Shown: one piece after another, positions 21,801 through 33,400 of the stretch
Position numbering within the stretch: the first letter of the stretch is position 1
Layout of the letters: the number at the start of each line of letters is the position of its first letter
Assembly: GCA_037013495.1 (NCBI GenBank)
Contig: CM072811.1
Location: forward strand, 23,897,659-23,961,658
Length of the DNA stretch: 64,000 bases
Direction of reading: 5' to 3'
DNA from: Hippophae tibetana
Taxonomy: Eukaryota > Streptophyta > Magnoliopsida > Rosales > Elaeagnaceae
Notes under the pieces: generated by a model
Seen by the model: only the letters and a program-made list of their open reading frames with translations
Database searches by the model: none
Told to the model about the DNA's origin: nothing
Program-made: the position numbers and the translations under genes

Positions 21801-23458
21801 GGGTTTCGGGATATAGGGTTTAAGATTTAGAGTTATATTTGTGGGTTAAGGTTTAAGGTTAAAATTATGATTTTTTTAAATAGGGTTTAGAGTTTTGTGA
21901 TTTATGGTTTAGGGTTTAGGGTTATATTTGTGGGTTAAGGTTTAGAGTTAATATTATTATTTTTCTAAATAGGATTTAAGGTTTTGAGATTAGGGATTTG
22001 GGGTTTAGGGTTATATTTTTGGGTTGGGGTAAATTGGAAAAACAAAATTAATAAGATAATGGAATCATGATTCCTTAAGGGGGAGAAGTAATTCTGATTT
22101 CTTCTCTTATAAGAATCGATTTCATTCCATTCTCACTTTTCAGTCCAACCAAACATAAAATTGGAAGGAATCAATTCTGATTCTATTCCATTTCAGTCAA
22201 CCAAACATGGGGTAATAGTAGCATGAATCTTCATTCCTCCCACATCTCTCAAGAATACGTTTGAATACTTTATTTTTCTCACACATTTGTATAATTATTT
22301 ATTATTATTTTATCATTTTATCTTATTTTAAAATCAAAAAAGTTTATTTGTAATTTTTTTTATTTATAATTTTTACTTTAATATTTATGATTATATTGAT
22401 TACACTACTCAAACAAACACAATGATAATAGTAATATTGTTTCTATTGAATTCAATTTTTATTACTATTTTTATTCTCATTATGTTGAACTAAACCTACC
22501 TAAGTGATTGTACTATTGAGTCCTTTACTAAGTTGGAGACTTATGTTTCTATAATTTTGTCATTGTGATAAAGTGTTTAATTTTATTTTCTTTTTTAGGT
22601 CTCAAGATCAATTGGAGATGTTTACTTAAAGAAACCCGAGTTTAACAGGGACCCTTTTTTCCAACAATTTGGGATGCCTATTCCTTTGAAGAGAGCTGTA
22701 ATGACAGCAGAACCCTCAATATTAGTTCGGAAGTTGAAGCCCCAAGACATGTTTCTGATATTTGCATCAGATGGTCTCTGGGAGCATTTAAGTGATGAAG
22801 CAGCTGTGGATGTTGTGTTGAAAAATCCACGAACTGTAAGACCCTTCCTGCCCAATTCACCGTCTTTCTTCCTCTTCATTGGATTTGAATCAAACCCATC
22901 CATATGCTGCATTAGATTTCTGAAATTGCATGTATGCTATGTTATATGGACTTACAAATTTATTTCTCATAATTTTTTAGATAAGTATCTAGATGTTAGA
23001 GCACATTTTTTTTTCTTTCAATTTTTTGTAAACTGCCACCAGCACATAGTCTTGAGTACTCATATTCACATCCATGTTGTGCTCATGGAAAGCAAAGAGT
23101 AGATTTTACATAGCATATATAAGATTTTCTTTTTTTACTTTTTGTTTTGTTGACTATACTAAAACATGTTCGAGTTTTATTGCAGGGTATAGCAAAGCGA
23201 TTGGTGAGAGCTGCCATTCAAGAAGCCGCAAGAAAGAGAGAAATGAGATACAACGACATAAAAAGAATTGAAAAGGGGATAAGACGCCATTTCCATGATG
23301 ATATCACTGTGATTGTGATATACCTAGATCATTCACAAGGTTCTCCTAATGGTAAATTCAAGGATAATAATAACAGTTCTGATTGCACTAGTGTTCCTGT
23401 CGATGTATTATCTCTTAATGCTGATGGAGCCGACAGATCATTCTATACCATTACTTGA
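15897..23458 (+). CDS. Protein phosphatase 2C, clade D (four exons)
   Basis: Exons are 15897-16155, 19114-19490, 22599-22835 and 23186-23458. All junctions are GT-AG and in frame, giving 381 residues. The protein is a Ser/Thr phosphatase of the metal-dependent PPM family. Metal-site and core motifs are ED (48-49), YDGHGG (65-70), GDSRAVLG (148-155), RSIGD (215-219), SDGLWE (269-274) and HDDI (328-331), with Asp330 a likely metal ligand. The start fits the family's short N-terminus ([10 protein letters not shown]). From memory it most resembles Arabidopsis At4g33920, about 380 aa. Clade-D members are known to dephosphorylate plasma-membrane H+-ATPases and oppose SAUR-driven growth; that role is inferred for this one. 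Introns 1 and 2 are about 3 kb each because of transposon and repeat insertions. The coding sequence shows no lesion. Confidence 0.96.
16226..16284. repeat. Left copy of ~55-bp direct repeat flanking an intronic copia fragment
   Basis: The sequence matches 18621-18673 almost base for base (shared core GTTTGAATATCGGGTTAATT), with a 6-bp indel near the right end. The two copies bracket the copia fragment in PP2C intron 1. Confidence 0.9.
16401..16460. repeat. TA/GATA microsatellite
   Basis: An (AT)n run with interspersed ATCT/GATA units, then (AAT)n, in PP2C intron 1. Confidence 0.9.
16660..18620 (-). mobile_element. Truncated Ty1/copia fragment in PP2C intron 1 (antisense)
   Basis: Minus-strand order: integrase end/FLGYS region (18620-18430), linker with acidic repeats (18398-18117), RT (18047-17319) and RNase H C-terminus (16914-16678). 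RT motifs include [43 protein letters not shown], catalytic YVDDMVFGS and FFLGLQIKQ. RNase H shows YCDNSS and [16 protein letters not shown]. The 729-bp RT frame is still open, so the insertion may be fairly young. Both ends are truncated, no LTRs are seen, and the fragment is flanked by the direct repeats at 16226 and 18621. It lies antisense to the phosphatase gene. Confidence 0.9.
18621..18673. repeat. Right copy of ~55-bp direct repeat flanking the copia fragment
   Basis: Pairs with 16226-16284. The copia integrase similarity stops at its left edge, so the repeat marks the insertion boundary. Confidence 0.9.
18690..19060. repeat. Diverged tandem duplication in PP2C intron 1
   Basis: About 150 bp at 18710-18850 (including GATTGTTCTGTTTCAG) recurs at 18925-19060. 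A TTGGGTT...CATTTTAGCTT segment at 18855 also resembles 16193-16225. The intron has grown by local duplication as well as insertion. A smaller TTCAAGTTTGG repeat pair lies at about 18896-18933. Confidence 0.7.
20850..21092. repeat. ~115-bp tandem duplication with embedded 9-bp minisatellite
   Basis: Two copies of a segment from TTGGCATGAGAAC to GTTATGAAGGG lie back to back in PP2C intron 2. The second copy contains a 9-bp TGATATGTG unit repeated about six times (about 21022-21077). The repeat gives a spurious minus-strand frame of His-Ile-Thr triplets. Confidence 0.85.
21376..22212. mobile_element. Inner Tourist-like MITE carrying telomere-like repeats
   Basis: The inverted ends (GATGGCGTTTGGTTCA and, on the other strand, CCCCATGTTTGGTTGA) continue for roughly 50 bp with GGAATGAGAATG-type sequence. 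The element is flanked on both sides by TAA (21373-21375 and 22213-22215). Its middle is a TTTAGGG-type minisatellite. The length is 837 bp. No transposase is present. Confidence 0.65.
21660..22026. repeat. Telomere-motif minisatellite (degenerate TTTAGGG), four ~90-110-bp units
   Basis: Higher-order units begin with TAAATAGGGTTTAGGG-like sequence at about 21670, 21781, 21877 and 21966. Each contains several TTTAGGG/GGGTTT heptamer variants, then GTTATATTTGTGGGTTAAGG. It is internal to a MITE, so it is not evidence of a true chromosome end. Confidence 0.85.
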
Positions 23459-24499
23459 TGAAACGACTCTCAATGAATAACTCTATGAAGCTGATCTGAT
23501 CCATCTTGTTAATAGATATTCTATGAAGTATATAAGAAAGTGATTTGTTGAAACTGGAAGACGACTGAACAAAGGTAAAATCTTTAATGACTTTTAAGGA
23601 AGGTTTGTACATCATTTTTGGTAGTGAGGGGCTGACAGGGTGAAAGTAGGAGTAATTAACTTCATACACCATCATTTTGATCTCATTTCGAGTTCATTGA
23701 TTGTGTTCTTTTGTTCTATTTTATATGGTATAGTCTTTGCTGTTGATGGCAAGAATGTAAGACTGCTGCGTCCCTGACCTCCGGAGAACTTTTGTCATCT
23801 GTTATTTTAATTCCAAGTATTCACATCGAATCTTCTATTTTACTTTATGAAAGTCCCGATAAAAGAAAATAACTGTAAATTTTCACATTTTCATGAGAAA
23901 ACCAACTTATAACTGGAGACAGTTATGGCTTTTGATAGCTTTCATGCACTCATATCGTCATACAAGCTCAACCTTTGAAAAATTGGTTTGAACTTGTACT
24001 GAAAGCAGCAATATGATTTTGTTAAAATTGGTACTTACGTATTATAAAAAAAAAAGAAAAAAAAGAAATGATACTTAAGTAGATCATTCAGTCCTTCTAG
24101 TTCTTCCAGGTTACCAAAGTCTGATTTTGAAACCCGTCTAACGAAATACTACAAATAAGATAGTGTTGGTAGAATTAATTCATATTATCTATTTCAATCA
24201 ACATTCTCAAAATACAGGGGAAATTATTTTTAACATCCTTTTATGATTTTGAAGTAACGTTACACAACTCACATATCATGGAAATTGAATCCTTGACTTT
24301 GTCCTGGCAAAATCCTAATATCCCTTAAAATAACATTCCTACGGGAGTGCATTCATTGAGGATGAGTAGATATTCAAATATAAGTTCATTTTGACAAATA
24401 AATAAATAAAGGGTCAGGAACGAGATTAATAATTTTAATTAATAAATCTAGCTAGAATGATAATTGAATTTTCAATAACCATGAAAAGAAAAAAGGAAA
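23459..24499. other. PP2C 3' flank and intergenic DNA
   Basis: The 3' untranslated region presumably occupies the first several hundred bases after the TGA at 23456-23458. Nothing else recognisable; short frames here look like noise. Confidence 0.5.
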
Positions 24500-24703
24500 A
24501 CAAGAAACACGCTTAGAAGAGAAGCTGAATTGTATACACTGAATCATGATTAAGGATTACACTTTACATTCAACTATTATATACATCATACAGTCCACGT
24601 GTACTCCTACTGTATGCTCTACATATAACGACCTCTAACTATGTTAGTAGTGTAGCTCTACCATATCAGCTCAAACTAACCCACAAGCACTCTTGGTCTA
24701 GCA
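24500..24703 (-). mobile_element. 3' LTR and polypurine tract of the minus-strand copia
   Basis: On the minus strand the purine tract GGAGGAAGGGAGG (24704-24716) is followed by TGCTAGACCAAGAG, the LTR start. A TATA-like GTATATAATAG lies within. The left limit is approximate, and no matching 5' LTR was found to the right. Confidence 0.6.
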
Positions 24704-26220
24704 CCTCCCTTCCTCCAAATGTAAGCGGAGGCAACATTAACAGTTTGGGATGAGGAAACAAAAAAAAATTGAGCAAGGTAAAGGTTTGGTAAGATCATCA
24801 ATCACCTAATTAGTTGAGGGAACAAATCAATAACAAACTGGTCATGTTTACATAATCACGTAGAAAATGATAGTTAACTTTAATATATTTTGTCTTTGCA
24901 TAAAATACAAGATTATGTGCAAGAGCTTTAACACTCATATTGTATGTGAGCAGCATTGGAACACCGTATGCGACATGCAACACTGCAAATAGAGATTGCA
25001 CCCAAATGATTTCAATAAGAGCACTGGTCATAGTACGATACTCAATCCCAATGCCACTATGAGAGATGACTCTTTGCTTGGATGATTTCCAAGACACCAA
25101 ACAACCTCCAAAATACACATAAAGGACACTAGTGTTGCGCCTGTCATTAGGGCAGCTTGCATAATCTGTATCATAACAAACTAATAAGTCTAGAATATCA
25201 TATTTAGTGATTGTTAAGCCAAAATGAGTGGTGCCTTTGAGGTACCTAAATAACCTTTTAAGAGAAAACCAATGACTATTAATGAGACAAGTTATAAATT
25301 GGCACAATTTATTGATAATAAAACAAATATTTAGTTTGATCATTGTGAAATATTGTAAAAAGCCATGTACTTTTATGGAAGAAGTAGCATTAACCAATGG
25401 TTAAATCATTTGTCTACATAAGAATATAGCCAAAGCTTATAGGGCTAGAGAAAAGTTTAGACTTTATTAATCTAAAAACATCAAGCAAATCCCTAATGTA
25501 TTTTTATTTTTATAATTTTGTTGAGACAAATGAATACAATCATCAAAATAGTTTACCTTAATGCCTAAGAAATAATGACACACACCTAAATCCTTTAAAG
25601 CAAAACTTACATTTAAATCAAGAATAAATTCATCCACCTTACTAGAATCAATACCAATAAGCAAGATATCATCAATATATACTAAAACTAACAAAAAAGA
25701 GTATGTAAATGGATGAAGAAAAAATGAACTGTCTGATTTAAAATTATGAAACCCTATGGATACCAAACAAGCACACAACTTTAAATACCAAGCTCGAGAG
25801 ACTTGTTTGAAACTATACAATGCATTTTTAAGTCTACGTACTATTCCAGAACCATCCTCAAACCTAAGAGGCTAAGTCATGTATACATCTTCAATCAAAT
25901 CTTCTCTCAAAAATGTATTATTGACATCAATCTACCTAACCTTCCAACCTCTAAAAAGAGTCAATGTATTGACTATTTTGATTGTAATAGTCTAAAACAC
26001 AGGGTTAAAAGTCTCTCTATAATCCATTCCAAATTGTTGTCAAAACCCCCTAATCACTAATTTGGTTTTATATTTATCCCAAGCACTATCAATAAGCAAC
26101 TTAACCTTAAACATCCATTTATAAGTTATAGGATAGTGATATGCAAGCAACACAACTAATTCCAAGTATTAATAGCAACGAGAGCATCAATTTCTTATTG
26201 TATGATCTTTTTTCACTCAT
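24704..26220 (-). mobile_element. Decayed Ty1/copia RT-RNase H fragment
   Basis: Minus-strand order: RT N-terminal motifs (YKWMFKVK, then AWDKYKTKLV near 26060-26100), VRQIDVNNTFL (about 25920), SFKQVSRAWY, catalytic YIDDILLIG (about 25670), KDLGVCHYFLGIKV, then RNase H with LFRYLKGTTHFGL, the Asp-containing YDTDYASC, CLVSWKSSKQRVISHS and FYAKTKYIKVNYHFLRD. At least three frameshifts or stops separate the blocks. It lies between the two host genes, antisense to both. Confidence 0.88.
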
Positions 26221-27443
26221 ACACGTTCAATCATTCTTTATAATTTCTTGATTTTGAGAGAATAAAAGAATGAGAAATTTTAAACACACACATCTCACAC
26301 AAAAATAAGAAATTAAGTGATTGATTGTTCACGAACTTGATTACCCTAAGAAGATTTAGAATTAAATTATTTAAAAAAAATTAGAATCTTATATTTCAAA
26401 TTAATCTCTATACAAATAATAGATTTATATTCACAAGACATTTTAGTAAAATAATAATTTTTAGTAAAATAATAATTTTTAGTAAAATAATAATTTTTAT
26501 TTAGATTGTACAATGAATAATTAAACATAATAAAAACAATTTAATTTTAATTTTCCACTTTTTTTTATTTTCTATTCATTTTTTTTACCCTGTTACAAAT
26601 TATTAAATGCATCCTAAAACATAAATCAAATATGAGCTTATCCAATACAAACTTATCATTTAATGTATTTATTTAATCTTATCTAATAACTTATTTTCTT
26701 TCAATTTGATTTGATTTATTAATTGAAAAGATTATATCATATCAATCTTATCTATAATGTATTTTATGTTATTTTGGGATTATTTTGAACTATTATTTTA
26801 ATTTTTCATTGATAATCAATATACAAGTATAATATTTATAATAAGATGATAAATATTATAATAAATACTACATTTTAATAATAATATAAACTTAAATTCA
26901 ATAAGAATAAAATCAAATATAAAAATAAGTTAGAAGCATAAATGAGAAAAAATATAAAATAAAAAGTGGTAAAAATCTTACACAATCAAATATATAAATT
27001 ATAAATCTTGTTTAATTTTGATAGGTTAATAAATGTTAGATAATGAAATCCACCGTAAATTAAATTTAACTCAATTTAATCTAATAATTTGTTCGAAATT
27101 ACTCCAAAACATAGAATTGATTTGAATTTTTTTGGGTGTATTAGACAATCGAATTAATTATAGTACATACAAATGATTCCATTCCCAACCGAACACGCAG
27201 TCAGTTTCAATTCCACCTTTTCCTTTTTGTCAAATTTTCCATTATACCCCAACTTTACTCGAATTGTTGACAACAGAACCCAAATAAAAAGAAAAAGTTT
27301 CTAATAACAAACTGATACATAAATATAAGTTGTTTTTTTGGTATAATCGTAAAATATATTTATCAAATAAAAATCAGACCAAAGATATACTATCTCCAAG
27401 ATTCCAATTATACCTTCCGATCCAACGAAACTCAGATTCTGAA
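26221..27443. other. AT-rich intergenic DNA and SRFR1 upstream region
   Basis: No gene is visible. A 19-bp unit TTTTAGTAAAATAATAATT is repeated three times at about 26441-26499. The last 200 bp before 27444 presumably contain the SRFR1 promoter and leader, but I see no compelling TATA box. Confidence 0.5.
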
Positions 27444-30400
27444 ATGGCTTCTTCGACAATTTCCGAGAGAGTTGAGCTTGCCAAACTATGTAGCTCTCGT
27501 GACTGGTCCAAGGCGATTCGAGTTCTTGACTCACTGCTCGCCAAGTCTTGTGTTATTCAAGATATCTGGTTCGTACATTCAACTCGAATTTTCTATTTCT
27601 TTCATGTTCTTTCTGAATTTAAAGCTTTCCTCTTTTTATCATCTTAGGATTGTTCTTTGGAGTTTAGTAAATTGTTATTATTTTTCTGGTATTTCTTGCA
27701 GCAATCGAGCCTTTTGCTATAGCCAATTGGAGCTGCACAAGCATGTGATTAAAGATTGTGACAAGGCGCTTCTGCTTGACCCTACAGTTCTTCAAGCTTA
27801 CATACTTAAAGGTTTTTGTTCGATCACTTTTCAATTTCGCTAGCAATTCTATTACTTAAGCTGAAGATTCAGGCTCAATTCGAGTATTCCTAATTTTTAT
27901 TTTGGCTCTACTAGTTACAGTCGGACAATTGGATATGTGTTTGACCGTAAATGTTGATTTTGGTATTCATCTGTATTATGATGAATTTGAACTTGTGCTA
28001 GAAATCACCGTTTGTTAGGGTGTAATTTAGTGCAAAATGAAAGAACAATTTGTCCAGCACCGTCCTCCTTTTATCACAAATTGATCATGTCATCAAGGGT
28101 TCTAGTTTAGTATCCTTATTATTTAAAAAGTTCCAGTTTAATCCTTTTTGAACAATAAAGGTGCAAGAAAAAAACCAAAAGAAAAAAAAACCATTTTTTG
28201 TCACGCGGAACGAATGGAGCAGGGGCATTTTCGTGTTACCCTCTTTTTCCACCCTTTTCAATGTTTTTATTATCTAGGAGCCATTTTTAAAGTTTTTTAA
28301 GAGATTTCAATTTCAAAAAATAGAGACCATTTGATTTCTTCTCCTTCATTCGGGTCTCTCTCTGCTAAGTACGGGGAGGTGGCATTACCAAAGATTAGTA
28401 TCATGATTCTTGAGAAAATCAATTTATGGATTGAAAACTGGAGAGTTGTTTATAGCTATTTGTGATATTGGTTTTCTAAGGTAGTTGATAAACTGCTATC
28501 ATTTTAATGATAAAAGATGAGTCTACTCCTCTTGCGAGTGGTTACTTCTTCCGTCGAACGATAGTTATTGGAATGTTTTTCTTAAGCTTAGCATAGAGAG
28601 AACCATGAGAAGATGAAGAAATCAAGTAGTTTCTGTTTTTTGAAACTAAAATCTCTTAAAGAGCTTCAAAAATGGCGGTCCTAAAAGATGAAAACTTTGA
28701 AAGAGGTGGGAAAGAGAGGATAAGATGAAAATGCCCCTGCCCTATTTTTACCACGTGACAAGAAAATGGTTTTTTGTGTCGTTACTATTCAACCAAAACT
28801 TTTTAAATAACAAAGTACTAAACTAGAACCCTTTGATAGCATTTTCAGTTCGTGGTAGTTTAGTTATAACATTGGTATCACAAAGGTATTGAGCCCTAAG
28901 TACACCATCTTAATTTTTTAGGCACTCATTAAATAAGCTTATACTAATATTCACAATTTGAGCTATCCATATTTCACACTATGTTGCATTGTTCACAATT
29001 TGTTTTTTTGCAATTTTTCCCCCTTTCCTTCCAAACACGTAAATTCATCTTTCACATCTTGTTATAAATTATGCAATCGTGTAGATTTTTCATATACATA
29101 TGTAACCGAATGGAGTTTACTAAGTGTATGTAAATTTTCTACACGAATATGTGAATATTTTCCTCTTTCCCCCTTTAACGCACCATAATTGTGCCTTAAT
29201 GAGGTGATTTTTGTATTTTTCTACATTGTGGATTTCTCTAAAGCCATTCTTGAGCCTAAATGAGGTGATTTTCGTATTTTTGTCACACCTTATGACACTT
29301 CATTGATCACAGGCTCCATTTAGGCCATGTTTGTTGATCAACACTAAGTGATTTGATTGTATTGTTTTCACCAAAACCAGCATTTAGTGTGCTTCTAGAC
29401 TTGTATTAGGAATACGTGGGCCCTAATAGTAGTACACTTATAAATGGTAAATTATTCATTGTTTTTGGAATATTGTTGATATAGTACTCTATGCCAATGA
29501 GTTTCAAGATAAATGCAATAAATTTTATTTAAAAATAGAACTACCCACTATTTTGTTAAAAAAGCAACAAATGCAATTAGTAGGATCCATCATCTCCCTT
29601 ATCTAGTAGCAATGAATAACATCTTCTCATAAACATATTCTGTCATCAAGGGCTAGGGTTTAAAGGTTACTGTATAAAGATCCATTTGCTTTCCCCTGCT
29701 ATCACCAATCATGAGAGTTTTATGACGTTCTCTCTTCTAATGTTGTAAAATGCTATCATCATTTTCACTTGGAAAGGTAACAAGATAGTCCTACTCTCTG
29801 CAAAGGAAAGCTTCCTTAACCCTACCAAACCAAAAATGCTTCTTAATTGCAAACCCAACGAGTTTGACAATGAACTCAGAAAGGCTAAGATTGTGTTAGC
29901 ATTAGTGGCTAAAGAACAACAACTTGTCACTCATGCCATCCCTGATGGTGTTAAAGAATTTATATCTACCTACAATGACCATATATCAACTGACTTATCA
30001 TGCACCTTACCTCCATTAAGAGATATTCAACACCATATAGATTTTATACTGCGCAGTAATTTGCCAAATTTACCCCACTATTGAATGAATCCTAAAGACC
30101 ATGAACTCCTACAAGAGATAGTGGAAGACCTCTTGGATAAGCACATCATCCAGGAAAGAAAGAGTCCATGTGTTGTGTCTGCACTACTTGTACCCAAGAA
30201 GGATGGCATGATGAGAATGTGTATTGACAGCAGGGCTATTAATAAGATCACTATCAAGTATAGGTTCCCTATTCCTAGGTTGGAAGATATGCTTGACAAG
30301 CTACAAGGTTCCACTGTCTTCTCTAAGCTTGATATTCGCAATGGATATCACCAAATTCGCATCAGAAAAGGAGATGAATGGAAAAAATCTTTTAAAACCA

Positions 30401-33400
30401 AGGAAGGCCTGTATGAATGGCTTGTCATGCCATTCTGGTTGTGCAACGCTCCCAGTACCTTTATGAGGTTGATGCATAACGTTTTGAAGCCCCTCAACGG
30501 TACTTGTGTGGTAGTGTATTTCGATGACATCCTAATCTATAGCAGGAATCCTGACGAGCATCTAGAGCATTTGCAGACTATCTTAGAGATATTGAGAGAA
30601 CACAAGCTTTATTTCAACCTTAAATGTGTGAGTTTATGACCACTAGATTCCTTTTCTTGGGGTATGTTATCAGCTCTCAGGGCATCTGAATGGACACTAA
30701 GAAGATTGATGCCATCCAGTGATGGTTTAACCCCACATCAATACATGAAGTCAGGAGTTTTTATGGTCTGACAACGTTCTACTGGAGATGCATAAGGGAT
30801 TTCAGTTCAATTGTAGCACCCATAACCAATTGCCTCAAGAAAAGACAGTTCGTTTGGGGAAAGGAGCAAGAAGATAGTTTACAACTCATCAAAGAAAAAA
30901 CTGTGCACAACTCTAGTTTTATCTCTGTCAGATTTTGACAAAGTATTTGAAGTTGAAACAGATGCATCCATGGTGGGTATTAGAGCAGTGCTATCTTAGG
31001 GTTGCAAGCCTATTGAGTTATTCAGCGAGAAACTCAATGAAACACGTTAGGAATGGTCCACTTATGACTAGGAGTTCTACGTTGTCATTCGAGCCTTCAA
31101 ACACTGGGAGTATGATCTCATTTCAAAGGAATTTATTCTTCACAGTGATCATTCGGTACTCAGATGGATTCACTCTCAGAAAGACATCTCAAGAGCTCCT
31201 AATAGGTCGGTCATCTGCCTGCAAAGGTTTACTTGTGTATTTAAACACATGGAGGGACATCTATAGCTGGCACAATGCAACAATCATGAACCTATGTATG
31301 GTTTCCATTTGTAAGAAGGGTATCTCTTTAAAGACAATAGATTGCACATTCCAAAAATCAGCTTAAGAGAATACCTGATTCAAGAAATTCATGCTTGGGG
31401 ACTTAGTGGTCATGCTGGTAGGGACAAAACCATACTCTTGATTGAGGAAAGATACTACTGGCCTCATGTACGAAGGAGTGTAACTAGATTTGTGCAGAAA
31501 TGTTCTATCTGCCAAAGAGCTAAGGGAGGCAACCAAAACATTGGCCTCTACTCTTCTCTACCAATTCCTACAACCATTTGGGAGGATTTTAGCATGGATT
31601 TCATTCTCGTCCTACCAGTCAGCAAAAGAAGAGTAGACTCCATCCTTGTAGTAGTGGATAGGTTTTCAAAAATGTCCTACCTAATTCTATGCAAAAAGGT
31701 CCATGATGCTAGAAACATAACAAATATCTTCTTTCAATAATTGTCAAGCTGCATGGCATTCCAAAAATCATCACTTCTGATCATGATGTGAAGTTCATGA
31801 GCCATTTTTGGAAAGAGTCGTGGTGCAGGTTTGATACCACCTTGAACTTCAACATCTCCTATCACCCCAGACTAATGAACAAACAAAAGTGCTTAACAGA
31901 ACCATAGGCAGCATGCTTAGATGCTTGACTCATGAAAGACCTCGAGAGTGGGATATATATATTCCTTAGGTTGAGTTTGCTCTCAATAGTATCATAAATC
32001 TTACCACAAATCACTCACCCTTCTCGATTGTCTACATCAAAATGCCCAACTGTAGTGTCGATTTGCAAGCCATATCTAACCTAAAGAGTAAAGCTATTGA
32101 CGTGTGGGCTACTGATTATGCTCGATTCCACCAAGAAATTTGAGAGCAAATCGAAAAAATGAATGCATATTACAAAACACAAGCAAATTAGCATCACAAG
32201 CTTGCACATTTTCAATTTGGTGAGATAGTCATGGTACACCTCAACAAACACCGGTTGCCACAAGACGCATGCCCAAAGCTTCAGCTCATGAACTATGGCT
32301 CTTTCAGAATTCTTAAGAAAATCAACGACAACGCTTATGTCATTGATATTCCTGAAGATTAGAACATTTCCAACACGTTCAACGTAACAGATTTTCACAA
32401 ATATTACCCCATAGATGCAGCTGATGTGATTAATTTGAATTTGAGGACGACTTCTACTGAAGAGGAGGACTATGATGCAGGGAATGATCAATAAAGCAAC
32501 TGTTTTTCTTTTATTTTCTTGTTGTAACCGAATAACAAACTTTGGGTACCAAATTGCACATAGGTGTGCACAGGGTGGCCGTTAGGCTATTAGCAACGTT
32601 TTGCCCATGGTGTGTGTGTGTGAATGGTGCTTATGCACATGAGAAACGGTTAGGCTTGATGCTTATAAAACCCGTGCATGGCCACAGCTAGGGTCACACT
32701 TGTTTTTGCTGATTTCGTTTTCCTTTTCACAGAGGTTATTCCATGAATTCCACAGTCCAAACCATAGAGTTGTTCTCTGTAAATCCATACTACTACAATT
32801 TTTTTCTTGTTTTGGTTTTTGCTGCATCATATAGTTTCCTACTTGCAGCAGACCATGATATATATACTCCATTTGCAGTCAAATCATCGAAGCACACAAC
32901 TGAGTACCTCTTTATCACCTTCTCACCATGATTAAGTTATCTAGAATTTTGTTTAAGTGGAATCTTGCTTCAAGTTAGCTTCTACAAATTTGTGTTAATG
33001 GCATTTGAATAATGCACTCTTACTCTGAATTTTAAGCAAAATAAAAATACGTGTTAAGTATAAACTTTATATGAACTAAGAAATATGAAATATTCTTACT
33101 AAATAACATATCAATTTTAGAAATAAATAATTTTATTAAAAAATAGGTTAAAGTGCACCATTAGTTCCCAAATTTTAATTAAATTCACACATAGGTTTCC
33201 AATGTTTTAAAACGTACGATTTGATTCTCAAACTTTTAAAATTACACAGGTTCCTAAATTTTTAAATCATATAATTTAGTTCCCAAATTTTTAAAACTTT
33301 ACACATAGGTCCTAAATTTTTTATTCATAATAATATATTTTAGTAATCAAGTTAGTACCTATTAGTAAAATTTTAAAATTTATGGATTAAATTGTAGGAT

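Larger units (their letters stand above)
21276..22500. mobile_element. Tourist-like MITE in PP2C intron 2, interrupted by a second MITE
   Basis: The left end CATGTTTGGTTGATAG and right end GTTGAACTAAACCTAC are degenerate inverted repeats, and the element is flanked by TAA-type triplets. The parts 21276-21372 and 22216-22500 are colinear with the MITE at 34915-35247 in SRFR1 intron 3. This shows the family and proves the inner element is a later insertion. PIF/Harbinger-derived origin is inferred from the GTTTGGTT terminus and the TAA/TTA flanks. Confidence 0.6.

Noticed and set aside
21660..22026. True interstitial telomere or chromosome-fusion scar
   Set aside because: The TTTAGGG units are degenerate, organised in ~100-bp higher-order units and contained within MITE ends, so a MITE-internal minisatellite explains them better.
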